A DNA stretch of 36,408 nt from Ferruginibacter sp. (lineage in GTDB: Bacteria; Bacteroidota; Bacteroidia; Chitinophagales; Chitinophagaceae). Shown here piece by piece: positions 26,705 to 34,991 of this stretch. Below the pieces are notes generated by a model. It ran no database searches. It was not told the origin of the DNA and saw only the letters and a list, made by a program, of their open reading frames with translations. The translations under genes and the position numbers were made by a program. The first letter of the stretch is position 1. Every line of letters begins with the position of its first letter. Location of the stretch: contig JAURWD010000071.1 of NCBI GenBank assembly GCA_030655145.1, positions 1-36,408 of the forward strand, read 5' to 3'.

Positions 26705-27733
26705 TTAATGGAAGCTCACTTTCAACACAGTTCCGTCTCCCATACTGTTGATATACCAGGTGTTCACTTTCGTTTTCTCCACCGCGATCGGCATATTCAT
26801 TTTACTGATAATTGTTTCTGTTGTTGTTCCGTTGGTCCAGGTCAACGAGCCGGTATTTGGAGCGAAACCCATTTGCCCAAACACGGCATATTCCAACACG
26901 AGGTTTCCGCCATTATTTCCTTCACAAATGTCAACCAGGCTCGTTAGGCCGGTTTTGTAAAGTGCAACGGCGCCGGAAGTAGATACGCTGTAGATCCGTG
27001 CCATGCCTGCCGGGAAGGGAAATCCAAGCAAGGTTGTTACCAGGAATCTTTTCCCATCGTAATGAATACCAGTAGGTACACTTTGAATTTGCGGAGGGCC
27101 AACCGGTGTTGGATTTGCGATGCCCGGTATCTCCGCAAGAACGCTGTATACACCTGCACTTTCCCGGTGAAGGATCGCATTAGCACCGGCATCAGCAATG
27201 TATAAGTCGCCGCCCGGACCTTTGGTTAAATTGTAAGGATGACTATCGAACGCATTGTTTTGAAAAGGATAGGCCAACACAAAACTTCCGATGTCTTCGA
27301 AAGGCAGTGAACCAGCATCCATCGGGGCGTCTCCGGGTTTAAAGCCGGAGATATCCGCTTTGTACAGGTAAACTCCAGACAGCACATACAGCATGTCACC
27401 GTCAAGCAAGAGATGCCCTCCTCCTAAAATTTCACCTCCTTTATTTACAAAGGAAGCGAGGTTCACAATAGCGTCGTACTTTCGCCCATTGGGGCGGATA
27501 GCAACCACTTTTGCATCATTATTTCCAGTGCCTGGCAGACTAACAAAAATGTTCCCATTTTTATCTACCTCAAGTCCAATCTGATGTTCAAGTCCCGATG
27601 CCACTGTGGTGACGTGTACCGGCGGCTTGTCCAGTCCTTTTTTACATCCGGCTAACAAAAGAAGAAATGCGAAACAGGTGAGCGTGGCTATGGCGGTTCG
27701 CATAGAGCAACGTTTCATAAATAAAGATTTCAT
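26705..27733 (-). CDS. ScyD/ScyE-family beta-propeller lipoprotein
   Basis: The 342-residue protein has a lipoprotein signal (FLLLLAGC, so Cys at about residue 29 of the longest form). Starts at 27718 or 27703 would give a more usual signal length. The mature part matches the ScyD/ScyE family: HQIGLEVDKNGNIFVSLPG, HPYNLTKGPGGDLYIADAGAN, SVPTGIHYDGKRFLVTTLLGFPFPAGMARIY (split here by family order) and a late WYINSMGDGTVLKVSF. These repeats fit an NHL/SMP-30-like propeller. In cyanobacteria ScyD and ScyE are encoded with scytonemin synthesis genes, but no such genes lie here, and Bacteroidota homologues have no known role. It is convergent with the lipoprotein gene and divergent from the HD-domain gene. 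Confidence 0.85.
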   Translation of the reverse strand: MKSLFMKRCSMRTAIATLTCFAFLLLLAGCKKGLDKPPVHVTTVASGLEHQIGLEVDKNGNIFVSLPGTGNNDAKVVAIRPNGRKYDAIVNLASFVNKGGEILGGGHLLLDGDMLYVLSGVYLYKADISGFKPGDAPMDAGSLPFEDIGSFVLAYPFQNNAFDSHPYNLTKGPGGDLYIADAGANAILHRESAGVYSVLAEIPGIANPTPVGPPQIQSVPTGIHYDGKRFLVTTLLGFPFPAGMARIYSVSTSGAVALYKTGLTSLVDICEGNNGGNLVLEYAVFGQMGFAPNTGSLTWTNGTTTETIISKMNMPIAVEKTKVNTWYINSMGDGTVLKVSFH

Positions 27734-28046
27734 GTGTTTTTATTTTAAAGGTGATTGATGACAGCCGGCAAATACTTAGCGGATAGAGGAGCAACTTTTC
27801 AAGAGGTTTGCCAAATTTTGAGGTGGGGGCACTCTGTCTACGCGAGGAGTAAGCAAGAATAAATGTAAAGCTTTTCTTGCGTGGGGTGTTAGCATTATCT
27901 TCAGAATTTCAATAATCTTTAACCTGCTTTCCGGGTGACAATCGCTTTATCCTAACTGGATGTGCGCTGAAAACCATCTTACATCAAGTATCCACTTCCG
28001 TGAGGGGAGAGCTTATTAATCACTTAGGTTTGTACCAAACTTCACC
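27734..28046. promoter_or_regulatory. Divergent intergenic region (ScyD-like and HD-domain genes)
   Basis: 313 bases without a gene. TAGGTTTG at 28025-28032 matches the Bacteroidota -7 consensus TAnnTTTG, 15 bases before the HD-gene ATG, but no TTG lies at the expected distance, so confidence is low. GCAAGAA (27853-27859) and TTCTTGC (27874-27880) form an inverted repeat around AAAGCTT that could be an operator. Confidence 0.35.
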
Positions 28047-28646
28047 ATGTCATTACAACTCAACCGCAACAGTTTCGGAGATCCCGCCAATAAGGGGAAT
28101 GTCTTGTCGCCTACGGAGGCTATCACGCTTTTCCAGGAATGGGTGCTTAACCCACGCTTACAGCTCCATATGAAGCAAGTAGCTTACCTGATGAAAATGT
28201 GGGCTGCGGAAAGGGAACAGGAAGATGTGGCGGGCCAATGGCAGTGGGAACTTGCAGGGTTGCTGCATGATGCTGATTGGGACCAATGGCCGGATCAACA
28301 TTGTAAAAAAATTATCGGGGAACTGGAACAGCGTGGGGTAGATCCAGAGATCATCCGCGCAATCGCTTCGCACGGACCCAATCATTTCGGCGTAGAACCA
28401 GTAACAAGAATGGACAAGATGTTATATGCCTTTGATGAATTATCAGGGCTGGTGCATGCTTACGCTTTGATGCGGCCTGGTGGCTATGAAGGCATGGAAC
28501 TGAAGGGTGTAAAAAAGCGCCTGAAGGAAAAATCATTTGCAGCAAATGTTTCCAGGGAGGAGATCAATGATGCCTGCACCCGCGCCGGCGTAACTTTAGA
28601 AGAATTAATCGAATTCATCATTCCAAAACAGGCTACGGTAGTTTAG
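28047..28646 (+). CDS. HD-superfamily hydrolase
   Basis: The 199-residue cytosolic protein fits the predicted HD-hydrolase family that acts on nucleotides or other phosphate esters. Metal-site residues occur in order: LHMKQV with a His, ELAGLLHDADWD with the HD pair, AIASHGPNHF, and FDELSGLVHAY with the late Asp. The C-terminal part (residues 150-199) is helical with a VSREEINDACTRAGVTLEEL segment common in this group. No signal peptide is present. Relatives include YfbR-like and yeast-type HD proteins, so the substrate is uncertain. It stands alone between two longer spacers. A -7-like promoter box lies just upstream. Confidence 0.85.
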   Translation: MSLQLNRNSFGDPANKGNVLSPTEAITLFQEWVLNPRLQLHMKQVAYLMKMWAAEREQEDVAGQWQWELAGLLHDADWDQWPDQHCKKIIGELEQRGVDPEIIRAIASHGPNHFGVEPVTRMDKMLYAFDELSGLVHAYALMRPGGYEGMELKGVKKRLKEKSFAANVSREEINDACTRAGVTLEELIEFIIPKQATVV

Positions 28647-29013
28647 TTGGCTATTGATTGTCCATGGTTGGGCACTTTGGCGTTCCCTCATCTCTTTCAT
28701 TGTATTGAAATCTCTCTCTTGTCACGGCTACGAATGGCCGCTGATCGATTATGCTTTCCTGCCCACAGAATTACATGCCGCACGTCAACTTAAAGATTTT
28801 TTCTTCGAAGTGTAAAGAAGTTGAAATCATCCGCGGCTGTCTATCGGGTATGTACATACGCTATTCCATCATTCCGGAGCGGTGAAAATTTTTCCAGCTG
28901 TAATCGATGGACAGCGCTTCATTTGCGAAAAAACAAATTTCTGCTTTGGTTTTTCAGAAATTCTTGTTTTATTTACCCCTCATTTTTATCCTTCTACAAC
29001 CTGAATTTCATTT
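28647..29013. other. 367-base intergenic region with a 12-base palindrome
   Basis: No gene is supported here. GTATGTACATAC (28848-28859) is a perfect 12-base palindrome about 155 bases before the cytochrome gene and could be an operator. CGGC and GCCG near 28725-28740 could form a weak hairpin. An 84-codon frame from 28821 overlaps the start of the cytochrome gene in another frame and looks spurious. Confidence 0.35.
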
Positions 29014-29988
29014 ATGAAAAAAGCCGGCAAAATTACCATCTACATCCTCCTCGCCCTTTTTGTGATCATAGGTAGTGCCCTCACCTATGTAAAAGTTGCC
29101 CTGCCAAATGTGGGTGATGCGCCCGACCTTAAAGTGGCATTGACCGCGGAAAAAATAGAACGCGGTCGCTACCTTGCGAACCATGTCACCATTTGTGTTG
29201 ATTGCCATTCAACGCGTGATTGGTCGAAGTTGACTGCCCCTATCCTGGAAGGCCCGGTGGGTGGTGGAGGAGAAAAGTTTGATGAAGCCATCGGCTTGCC
29301 CGGGAGTATTTACAGCGCTAATATCACCCCGCACAACCTGGGCAAATGGACAGATGGAGAGATCTTTCGTGCCGTTACCACCGGGGTAAAAAAAGATGGT
29401 TCCGCGATATTTCCCATAATGCCCTATGACCGATATCGCGAGATGGATAAAGAAGATATCTATGCCATCATTGCGTATCTCCGCAGCTTACCGGCGGTAG
29501 AAACTACTACACCTAAAAGAAGGCTGGATTTCCCCGTAAATTTTATCGTGAATACCATTCCAAAAAAGGCAGATTCAAAAACACTCCCTGCTCCAACCGC
29601 GCCAGGTTATGGGGCCTATGTCGCCAATGCGGCCGCTTGCATGAATTGCCATACCGACGAAAAAGAAGGGAAATGGGTAGGAGAACCTTTTGCAGGGAAA
29701 CGATCATTTACCATGCCCGGGGGTGAAGTATCCAGTGCAAATATTACACCCGACCAGGAAACAGGTATCGGGAGCTGGACCAAGGAAGCCTTCGTTGCCC
29801 GTTTTAAATCTTACACAGATTCTGCCTATGTTACGCCAAACGTAAGTGGTAATGAATTTCAGACGGTGATGCCCTGGACCATGTATTCCGGGATGAAGAC
29901 AAGTGACCTTGAAGCCATTTACGAATACCTCAGAACGGTCAAGCCAGTGAAAAATAAAGTAGTCAAGTTTGTTCCCGCAAAATTATAG
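29014..29988 (+). CDS. Membrane-anchored dihaem cytochrome c
   Basis: The 324-residue protein has an uncleaved N-terminal membrane helix (residues 8-28, IYILLALFVIIGSALTYVKV). Two cytochrome c domains follow, each with CxxCH: C61-V-D-C-H65 in the first and C209-M-N-C-H213 in the second. Possible distal Met ligands occur in IFPIMPYDRY (residues 133-141) and in the matching VMPWTMY near 285. The layout resembles the dihaem cytochrome subunits of membrane dehydrogenases. A partner dehydrogenase is not encoded nearby, so it may serve a remote enzyme. Haem attachment and folding need the cytochrome maturation system, which is not in this window. It is preceded by a long spacer. Confidence 0.92.
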   Translation: MKKAGKITIYILLALFVIIGSALTYVKVALPNVGDAPDLKVALTAEKIERGRYLANHVTICVDCHSTRDWSKLTAPILEGPVGGGGEKFDEAIGLPGSIYSANITPHNLGKWTDGEIFRAVTTGVKKDGSAIFPIMPYDRYREMDKEDIYAIIAYLRSLPAVETTTPKRRLDFPVNFIVNTIPKKADSKTLPAPTAPGYGAYVANAAACMNCHTDEKEGKWVGEPFAGKRSFTMPGGEVSSANITPDQETGIGSWTKEAFVARFKSYTDSAYVTPNVSGNEFQTVMPWTMYSGMKTSDLEAIYEYLRTVKPVKNKVVKFVPAKL

Positions 29989-30105
29989 ATCGCGTAGTAC
30001 CGAATTCCTCCAGGCTACGGCGTTTATCCGCTCCAGTTATACTGGCTTACTAATCATAAATAGGTTTCGATTGAAGCGAAATTGTAGCTAATTTGCTGAA
30101 GGTTA

Positions 30106-31059
30106 TCATTTTTCAACATCCGCTTCCAACAGAGTCGGTGCAGCATTCCCCTGCATGATTGGAGTAATGCGTGTATTAGGTGCAACAGCCAGTACCGCAT
30201 GTTGCTGAGCTGGGTCTTCTGATTCGGCCGTCTTAAACACGCGGGCAGTGGCGGCAGTTAAAAATTTTCGCAGGCTGCTCAATCGGTTGGTATTAATGAG
30301 GTCAACTTTGCATTTCAGTAATTCATTCCACACCACTTTATTTTCGGGCGAAGCCCAGAGCCGAACCTTGCGGCCTGTTTTATGTGCGGCTTCAACATGC
30401 ATGGCTAAGCGGGTTAACTCTTCAGTTGGAACCGGTCCCTTTCCTTTCCACTTCATTAACCTCGAGTATTTGCAACTTGCGATCGGGTACAGATCAGTTG
30501 AGGTAACCGGTGTAATTTTTCGCAGGTCATCATCGAGGAATACGAAACCGGACCTTGCCATATGAACCAGTGCAGAAGGTTTGTGCCCACTGATCACGAT
30601 CGTCACATTCCTGATGACCGTATGTCCATTTTCATAACCTGAAAGGATCGGCTGGTATTTTTCCAGTACCGCCAACAAAGCCCTGTATGTTTTCTTTGAA
30701 TCTGATTTAATATCGATCATCAGGGTAACTGGTGACTGGTCAGAAGGTTCCTTGTGCTGTTGCACATAATCAAGCAATGGTTTCAAATAAAGGTCTTCCA
30801 GCGTTCTGTTCCTTTTCAGGCAGGGAAGAATGTGGGCAACTACCAATTTGCCTTTTCGCAGGTATACATCGGCTTCTACATAACGAAATCCATTGTCAAG
30901 CGCATCCGATAAAGGCCGCTTCCTGCGATAATCATTGTGCGAGAAAGCATTGGGTAGCATGGAAGTCTGTGCCACCAGCATAGACGCTATGAGGAGGAAT
31001 GCAAGGGATAAACCGCAGGGAAATAAATTAGCCTTAAAATTTCGGCCTTCACTTTTCAT
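30106..31059 (-). CDS. Exported PI-PLC/GDPD-like phosphodiesterase
   Basis: From the ATG at 31059 the product has 317 residues with a signal peptide (LSLAFLLIASMLVAQ, cleaved near 31). A longer form from 31161 would bury this signal and is rejected. The motifs fit the PI-PLC-like superfamily that includes GDPD and AIM6-type proteins: FSHNDYRRKRPL with His41, FRYVEADVYL with Glu62 and Asp64, KLVVAH with His76, and a late DLINTNRL segment. The second catalytic His and Ca-binding acidic residues are in place. The substrate may be a glycerophosphodiester or inositol phospholipid, but this is not settled by sequence. It is divergent from the beta-lactamase-like gene. Confidence 0.85.
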   Translation of the reverse strand: MKSEGRNFKANLFPCGLSLAFLLIASMLVAQTSMLPNAFSHNDYRRKRPLSDALDNGFRYVEADVYLRKGKLVVAHILPCLKRNRTLEDLYLKPLLDYVQQHKEPSDQSPVTLMIDIKSDSKKTYRALLAVLEKYQPILSGYENGHTVIRNVTIVISGHKPSALVHMARSGFVFLDDDLRKITPVTSTDLYPIASCKYSRLMKWKGKGPVPTEELTRLAMHVEAAHKTGRKVRLWASPENKVVWNELLKCKVDLINTNRLSSLRKFLTAATARVFKTAESEDPAQQHAVLAVAPNTRITPIMQGNAAPTLLEADVEK

Positions 31060-31284
31060 AGCAAACAGATTGTGGATGGTAAATGCTACAACGCAAGATT
31101 TGGGAAAAGCGTATAGCAGGAAGCAGCAATTTTTAGTAATTACTAAAACAAATTGATTCATGGTTATTGAGTTGCTCTTTTAGGCCAGCTACTCGGTATG
31201 GTTCACCAGCCTGGTCAATTTAATCCCGCAAGTTTTCGAATAGCCGTTTCAGTAGCCAGGTGAAAATTGAATAGATTTGTCTGC
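31060..31284. promoter_or_regulatory. Divergent promoter region (phosphodiesterase and beta-lactamase-like genes)
   Basis: About 225 bases between the preferred starts of two divergent genes. In-frame upstream extensions on both sides lack ATG-led signal peptides. No clear promoter box or strong repeat was found. Confidence 0.3.
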
Positions 31285-32160
31285 ATGAAGCATCCAGTAA
31301 AAATTGTCCTCTGCTTTTTGATTATCTCTGGCTTTTGCCTGGGAGCCGCCGCTCAACGAACTGATAAAAAACTCACTGCCAAACTGCAGGAAATGGTCCA
31401 GGGTTTTCATGGAAGCATCGGCCTCTTTGTACACGACCTACGAAAAGACCGCGTGGTGGCGATCAATGCAGATACAATATTTCCGACCGCCAGCATGGTA
31501 AAGATTCCCATACTCGCCGGCGTTATGGATAAGGTTGTGAAAGGTGATTTAGAATTTCACCAGCCACTCACGTACAAAGACTCCCTGCTATATGCGGGTG
31601 AGGACATTCTCGGTTCTTTCAAAGCCGACGAAAAGATCGAACTCGGGAAACTGGTCATGCTGATGCTGACAACCAGTGACAATACGGCCAGTCTCTGGCT
31701 TCAATCGCTTGCCGGCGGCGGCATCCGCATCAACGAAATATTGGAAAGCAACGGGTTAAAAGATACCCGGGTAAATAGTCGCACGCCGGGGCGGGAAGAA
31801 GCCCGCAAGCAATATGGCTGGGGGCAAACGACGCCTTTCGAAATGGCAACCCTGATAGAGCGAATTGTAAAAAGAAGTTTGATCAACGACTCTTCAAGTA
31901 CAAAAATGCTTCGCCTGCTCGGCAGAAATTATTGGGATGAACATGCTATTTCACAGGTGCCGCCGGAAGTTTTCGTGGCGAGTAAAAATGGCGCCGTTGA
32001 TGCCTCCCGAAGCGAAGTGCTTTTTGTTAATGGGAAAAACTGCTCCTATATTTTTTGTATTTGCACAAAGAACAACCTCGACCAAAGCTGGACGAACTCC
32101 AATGAGGCGTGGGCACTGACAACAAAGATCTCCCGGTTGCTTTGGGAATGGTACAATTGA
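31285..32160 (+). CDS. Class A beta-lactamase-fold serine hydrolase, apparently lacking Glu166
   Basis: From the ATG at 31285 (a TTG at 31267 is also in frame) the product has 291 residues with a signal peptide ending GAAAQ at 24. It has the class A layout: Ser70-M-V-Lys73, Ser131-Asp-Asn133, and Lys234-Asn-Gly236 in place of the usual KTG or KSG. In the omega-loop region TRVNSRTPGREEAR can be aligned without gaps to TRLDRWEPELNEAI of TEM-type enzymes. This puts Thr at the Glu166 position and Glu at Asn170. Glu166 activates the deacylating water, so the protein may acylate with beta-lactams but hydrolyse them poorly, or act on other substrates. It sits among unrelated exported hydrolases without a regulator such as AmpR or BlaI. 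It could be a beta-lactamase, a penicillin-binding protein or a peptidase-like hydrolase. Confidence 0.85.
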   Translation: MKHPVKIVLCFLIISGFCLGAAAQRTDKKLTAKLQEMVQGFHGSIGLFVHDLRKDRVVAINADTIFPTASMVKIPILAGVMDKVVKGDLEFHQPLTYKDSLLYAGEDILGSFKADEKIELGKLVMLMLTTSDNTASLWLQSLAGGGIRINEILESNGLKDTRVNSRTPGREEARKQYGWGQTTPFEMATLIERIVKRSLINDSSSTKMLRLLGRNYWDEHAISQVPPEVFVASKNGAVDASRSEVLFVNGKNCSYIFCICTKNNLDQSWTNSNEAWALTTKISRLLWEWYN

Positions 32161-32174
32161 TGGCTGCAGCATTT

Positions 32175-32993
32175 TTAGTTCACTTTCTGTTCTACCATTA
32201 GCTGTTGCCAAATTTCCCGTGTTATGTTTCCGGGCTTTCCAGTGCCAACCTTGTAACCATCAATATTCAAGACCGGCAACACTATTTTTGTAGTGCTCGT
32301 AATAAACGCCTCCCTGGTAGTTGCAAGCTCATCGGGATGAATCTCTATCTCTTTTACATGCAGGTTCCGATGCTCAATAATTTTTTTTCTTGTTACACCT
32401 TTGAGAATATTGGTAGCCGGAGTACAAATTTCTCCTCGTTCATCTACTATAAAAAAATTCCAGCGCGGACCTTCCAACACGGTTGAATTGAAATGATATA
32501 AAATGTCCTGCGCACCTTTTTCTTTTATAAATGGTTGAAGCCGAATCGCCTGCAAATAGTCAATTGTTTTGATATGCGGTAACTGCCGCTGGTGGGTAAA
32601 GGTTACCAGGCGAATGCCGGTTTCGAAAAGCGCTTTGTTATAAACAAGCGGCTCTTGGGAAATTAATAAGGAAGGGCATTGCAAACTATAACCATTGGTG
32701 GATTCACCGCCGGTGAGGGTGAGACGCACTCCGGAATTGGGTAAGTTATTTTTATCCATTAATTTCCAAAGCAACTTCTTCAATTCGCTTCTTTGAACGG
32801 GCACCTTCATAAACATTTCTGCAGCGGAAAAATAAAACCTGTCCAAATGATCATCAAGCCACACCGGTTCGCCGTTGATGGTTTTAAAGAAATCAAAAAT
32901 GCCATACCCGCGTTGTACTGCAAGGTCATAGATGGAAACTTTCGCTTCTTCCTTCGCTACGAGCGCTCCATTTATTATTACATACTGATTCAT
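32175..32993 (-). CDS. Class IV PLP-dependent aminotransferase
   Basis: The 272-residue cytosolic protein fits fold-type IV aminotransferases (branched-chain aminotransferase, D-amino-acid aminotransferase and aminodeoxychorismate lyase). Typical signatures are RGYGIFDFFKTINGEPVWLDDHL with DR near 51, the PLP Lys142 in LPHIKTIDYL, and Glu174 in TVLEGPRWNFF. The C-terminal TPATNILKGVTRKKI and STTKIVLPV segments also fit. Subfamily cannot be fixed by eye. Its start overlaps the stop of the P1 peptidase gene by four bases, so the two are coupled. Because the partner is a DmpA-like peptidase that releases D- or L-amino acids, a D-amino-acid transaminase role is attractive but inferred. The length is normal for the family. 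Confidence 0.9.
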   Translation of the reverse strand: MNQYVIINGALVAKEEAKVSIYDLAVQRGYGIFDFFKTINGEPVWLDDHLDRFYFSAAEMFMKVPVQRSELKKLLWKLMDKNNLPNSGVRLTLTGGESTNGYSLQCPSLLISQEPLVYNKALFETGIRLVTFTHQRQLPHIKTIDYLQAIRLQPFIKEKGAQDILYHFNSTVLEGPRWNFFIVDERGEICTPATNILKGVTRKKIIEHRNLHVKEIEIHPDELATTREAFITSTTKIVLPVLNIDGYKVGTGKPGNITREIWQQLMVEQKVN

Positions 32994-34126
32994 TTTGCAA
33001 CCCGGTTATATTTTTTTAAAAGAGGTATTACTTTGTCCAGCGGCAGCGCTTCTACCGTATTTCCATCCTTCCCCTTCATTGTGGTGGCGGCGAACAAGGA
33101 ATTTATGATGGCTTCCTCGGTCGCTTCGATAACAGCCATGAATAGGGGCGACACCTGGTCATTTTGTAACATCGGTGTGTTAAGTATGGCACTGTCTGCC
33201 TGGTGAGGAATCCGTAAGCTCGAAGCGGTGGAAAATGCGATCACATAATCACCGCTTCCGTTGGAAGCAATGCCGCCGGTTTTGCCAAGACCAAGCATGG
33301 CGCGTTTCGCCAACCTCAATAGATTGCGGTGGTCCAACGGTGCATCTGTGGCTACCACGATCATACAACTCCCATCGACATTATTCAACAACTGGTTGCT
33401 GAAACTAAATTTATTCAATTCCTTTCCTACGGGCACGCAATTGATCTGCAATACTCCGCCAAAATTGGTTTGAACCAGCACGCCCACAGTAAACCCGCCC
33501 AGGCTAGCGGGTAACTTCCGTGAAGAACTTCCGATTCCTCCTTTGAAGCCGAAGCAGACCGTACCTGTGCCGGCGCCCACAGCACCCTGCTGTACTTTTT
33601 CAGTTGAAGCAGTGTTGATGGCAGCTTGCACATCCTCCTTTTTGACGTGCAGCCCGCGAATATCATTCAGGTAACTATCATTGGTTTCTCCTACAACAGC
33701 ATTCACAGAAAATATTCTTTCATTGCCGGCTTGGCTAAGTGTATGATCGATCAACGCCTGCATTGCGACAGGTACCGCGAGTGTATTGGTTAATGCGATG
33801 GGCGTTTCCAGGTTACCTAATTCGTTCACCTGCGTACTGCCCGCCAACTTGCCAAATCCATTGCCGACGTAAACGGCCGCGGGAACTTTTTGCTGGAAAA
33901 TATTTCCGGCATGAGGTATAATAACGGTTACGCCTGTACGTACTGAATCTCCTTTTATGAGGGTAGCCTGTCCTACCCGGACCCCAGGCACGTCAGTGAT
34001 GCTATTAAGGACACCCGGTTGCATCACGCCGATGTTGATGCCAAGTTCTCCTGGACTGGTTTGCGCTTGCACCGACCAGCATAAAGAAAGCGTGAATCCG
34101 AAGATGGAGAGTAAGACTTTTATCAT
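32990..34126 (-). CDS. Exported P1-family (DmpA-type) self-cleaving aminopeptidase
   Basis: The 378-residue protein has a signal peptide (1-21, ending VQAQ). It matches the DmpA/P1 family (L-aminopeptidase, D-Ala-esterase/amidase): ITDVPGVRVGQATL, VIIPHAG, GNGFGKLAGS, NAVVGETNDSYLND, GAGTGTVCFGFKGG, and GFTVGVLVQTNFGG. The self-cleavage site should be Gly252/Ser253 in DGSCMIVVATDAP, close to Gly249/Ser250 of DmpA, giving a new N-terminal nucleophile. The exported location suggests it trims peptides in the periplasm. A promoter candidate is present (TTG, 17 bases, TAGGTTTT). It is first in a two-gene operon with the aminotransferase. Substrate stereochemistry is unknown. Confidence 0.93.
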   Translation of the reverse strand: MIKVLLSIFGFTLSLCWSVQAQTSPGELGINIGVMQPGVLNSITDVPGVRVGQATLIKGDSVRTGVTVIIPHAGNIFQQKVPAAVYVGNGFGKLAGSTQVNELGNLETPIALTNTLAVPVAMQALIDHTLSQAGNERIFSVNAVVGETNDSYLNDIRGLHVKKEDVQAAINTASTEKVQQGAVGAGTGTVCFGFKGGIGSSSRKLPASLGGFTVGVLVQTNFGGVLQINCVPVGKELNKFSFSNQLLNNVDGSCMIVVATDAPLDHRNLLRLAKRAMLGLGKTGGIASNGSGDYVIAFSTASSLRIPHQADSAILNTPMLQNDQVSPLFMAVIEATEEAIINSLFAATTMKGKDGNTVEALPLDKVIPLLKKYNRVAK

Positions 34127-34159
34127 CCTGGTACAAATGTGCAGGAATTTTATAAGAAT

Positions 34160-34187
34160 AAAACCTAGGTGAACGCGGGTTGCTCAA
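34160..34187 (-). promoter_or_regulatory. Candidate promoter of the P1 peptidase and aminotransferase operon
   Basis: Reading the minus strand, TTG (34187-34185) is followed after 17 bases by TAGGTTTT (34167-34160). This matches five of six positions of the Bacteroidota -7 consensus TAnnTTTG. The predicted start lies about 25-30 bases before the ATG at 34126, a normal leader length. Confidence 0.45.
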
Positions 34188-34288
34188 GAAAGAGCACAAT
34201 ATAACCACAAAGGTTTGCGCCGCCAGTTTGAAAAGTCTTCCTACAAGCGTTAAGTACACCAGGTCGTATGAAACATAAATACGCTGGA

Positions 34289-34585
34289 TCATTCAATTCT
34301 TTTAGCCGGTAACTCGTTGATCTTCTTGAACGGTTTCCGCAGGAGTTTGCCCAGCGCCTCTGCAATTTTTTGTTTGAGTGTTTCCTGCTCTTTGCTTTCG
34401 CACGCCTCTATCTGCAGGCAGCCATTGATTTCGTAGATGCGCCGGTTGCCGGAGAGTATTTTTTCAAGCTCTCCATTCATGATGGTTATCTGGTATATGG
34501 TACAGTCAATTGTATGTTTTACCAGCAGGACTGAGCCATAGAGTTTTTCCCGGAAGCTAAAATCTACAGTGATAAAATTTTGCAT
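34289..34585 (-). CDS. Small Bacteroidota-type hypothetical protein
   Basis: From the ATG at 34585 the product has 98 residues. The longer in-frame form from 34645 needs a GTG and adds an unlikely His-rich start. The sequence is mixed beta and alpha: MQNFITVDFSFREKLYGSVLL, then YQITIMNGELEKILS, YEINGCLQIEAC and a Lys-rich helical tail LKQKIAEALGKLLRKPF. It resembles small conserved cytosolic Bacteroidota proteins I cannot name, and no motif indicates an activity. It lies on the same strand as its neighbours, with spacers on both sides. The high Lys content at the end might bind nucleic acid, but this is speculative. Confidence 0.6.
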   Translation of the reverse strand: MQNFITVDFSFREKLYGSVLLVKHTIDCTIYQITIMNGELEKILSGNRRIYEINGCLQIEACESKEQETLKQKIAEALGKLLRKPFKKINELPAKRIE

Positions 34586-34645
34586 ATAGATGAGTTTAAA
34601 AAGTCGATAAAAAGTCTTTCCATTGTTGTGTTCATGAAAGTTCAC

Positions 34646-34991
34646 TCTTCAGAAACCTTCATTGTGTTTTACAAGTATGCGTTGACGTGAGCATCAAGGA
34701 GTTTTTGCGTTTTATATTTCGGTTCATAGATGTGCGCAAATCGGCGTTGTAATTTTTGCAGTTGCGACTGCCGGTGAAAGCAGCCTTTAGTAGTTGGTAT
34801 CATGGTTGGTAGAAAAAGTTGGAACCAGTTTGCGTATTGGTTGATCGAGAAGCAGACTTTTATAGTGTGCTTCACCTAATATGAAATGTTCCCATACAAT
34901 AGCTGGCGTGATTTGCTTATAGTTAAATAAGTGATCGCACCTTCATAAGCGGTTGCTTCAATGGCAGGTTTTAAAAATGGAAGAATTATGC
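34646..34991. other. 346-base region with one doubtful small frame
   Basis: A minus-strand frame at 34669-34875 opens with GTG. An internal ATG gives about 44 residues, basic and rich in Gln, His and Tyr (LQKLQRRFAHIYEPKYKT). Codon use is not clearly non-coding, but no family is recognised. It might be a small gene or a relic of something larger. Otherwise nothing stands out. Confidence 0.3.

Noticed and set aside
31060..31161. N-terminal extension of the PI-PLC-like protein
   Set aside because: It puts the signal peptide more than 45 residues into the protein, while the ATG at 31059 fits a normal signal.
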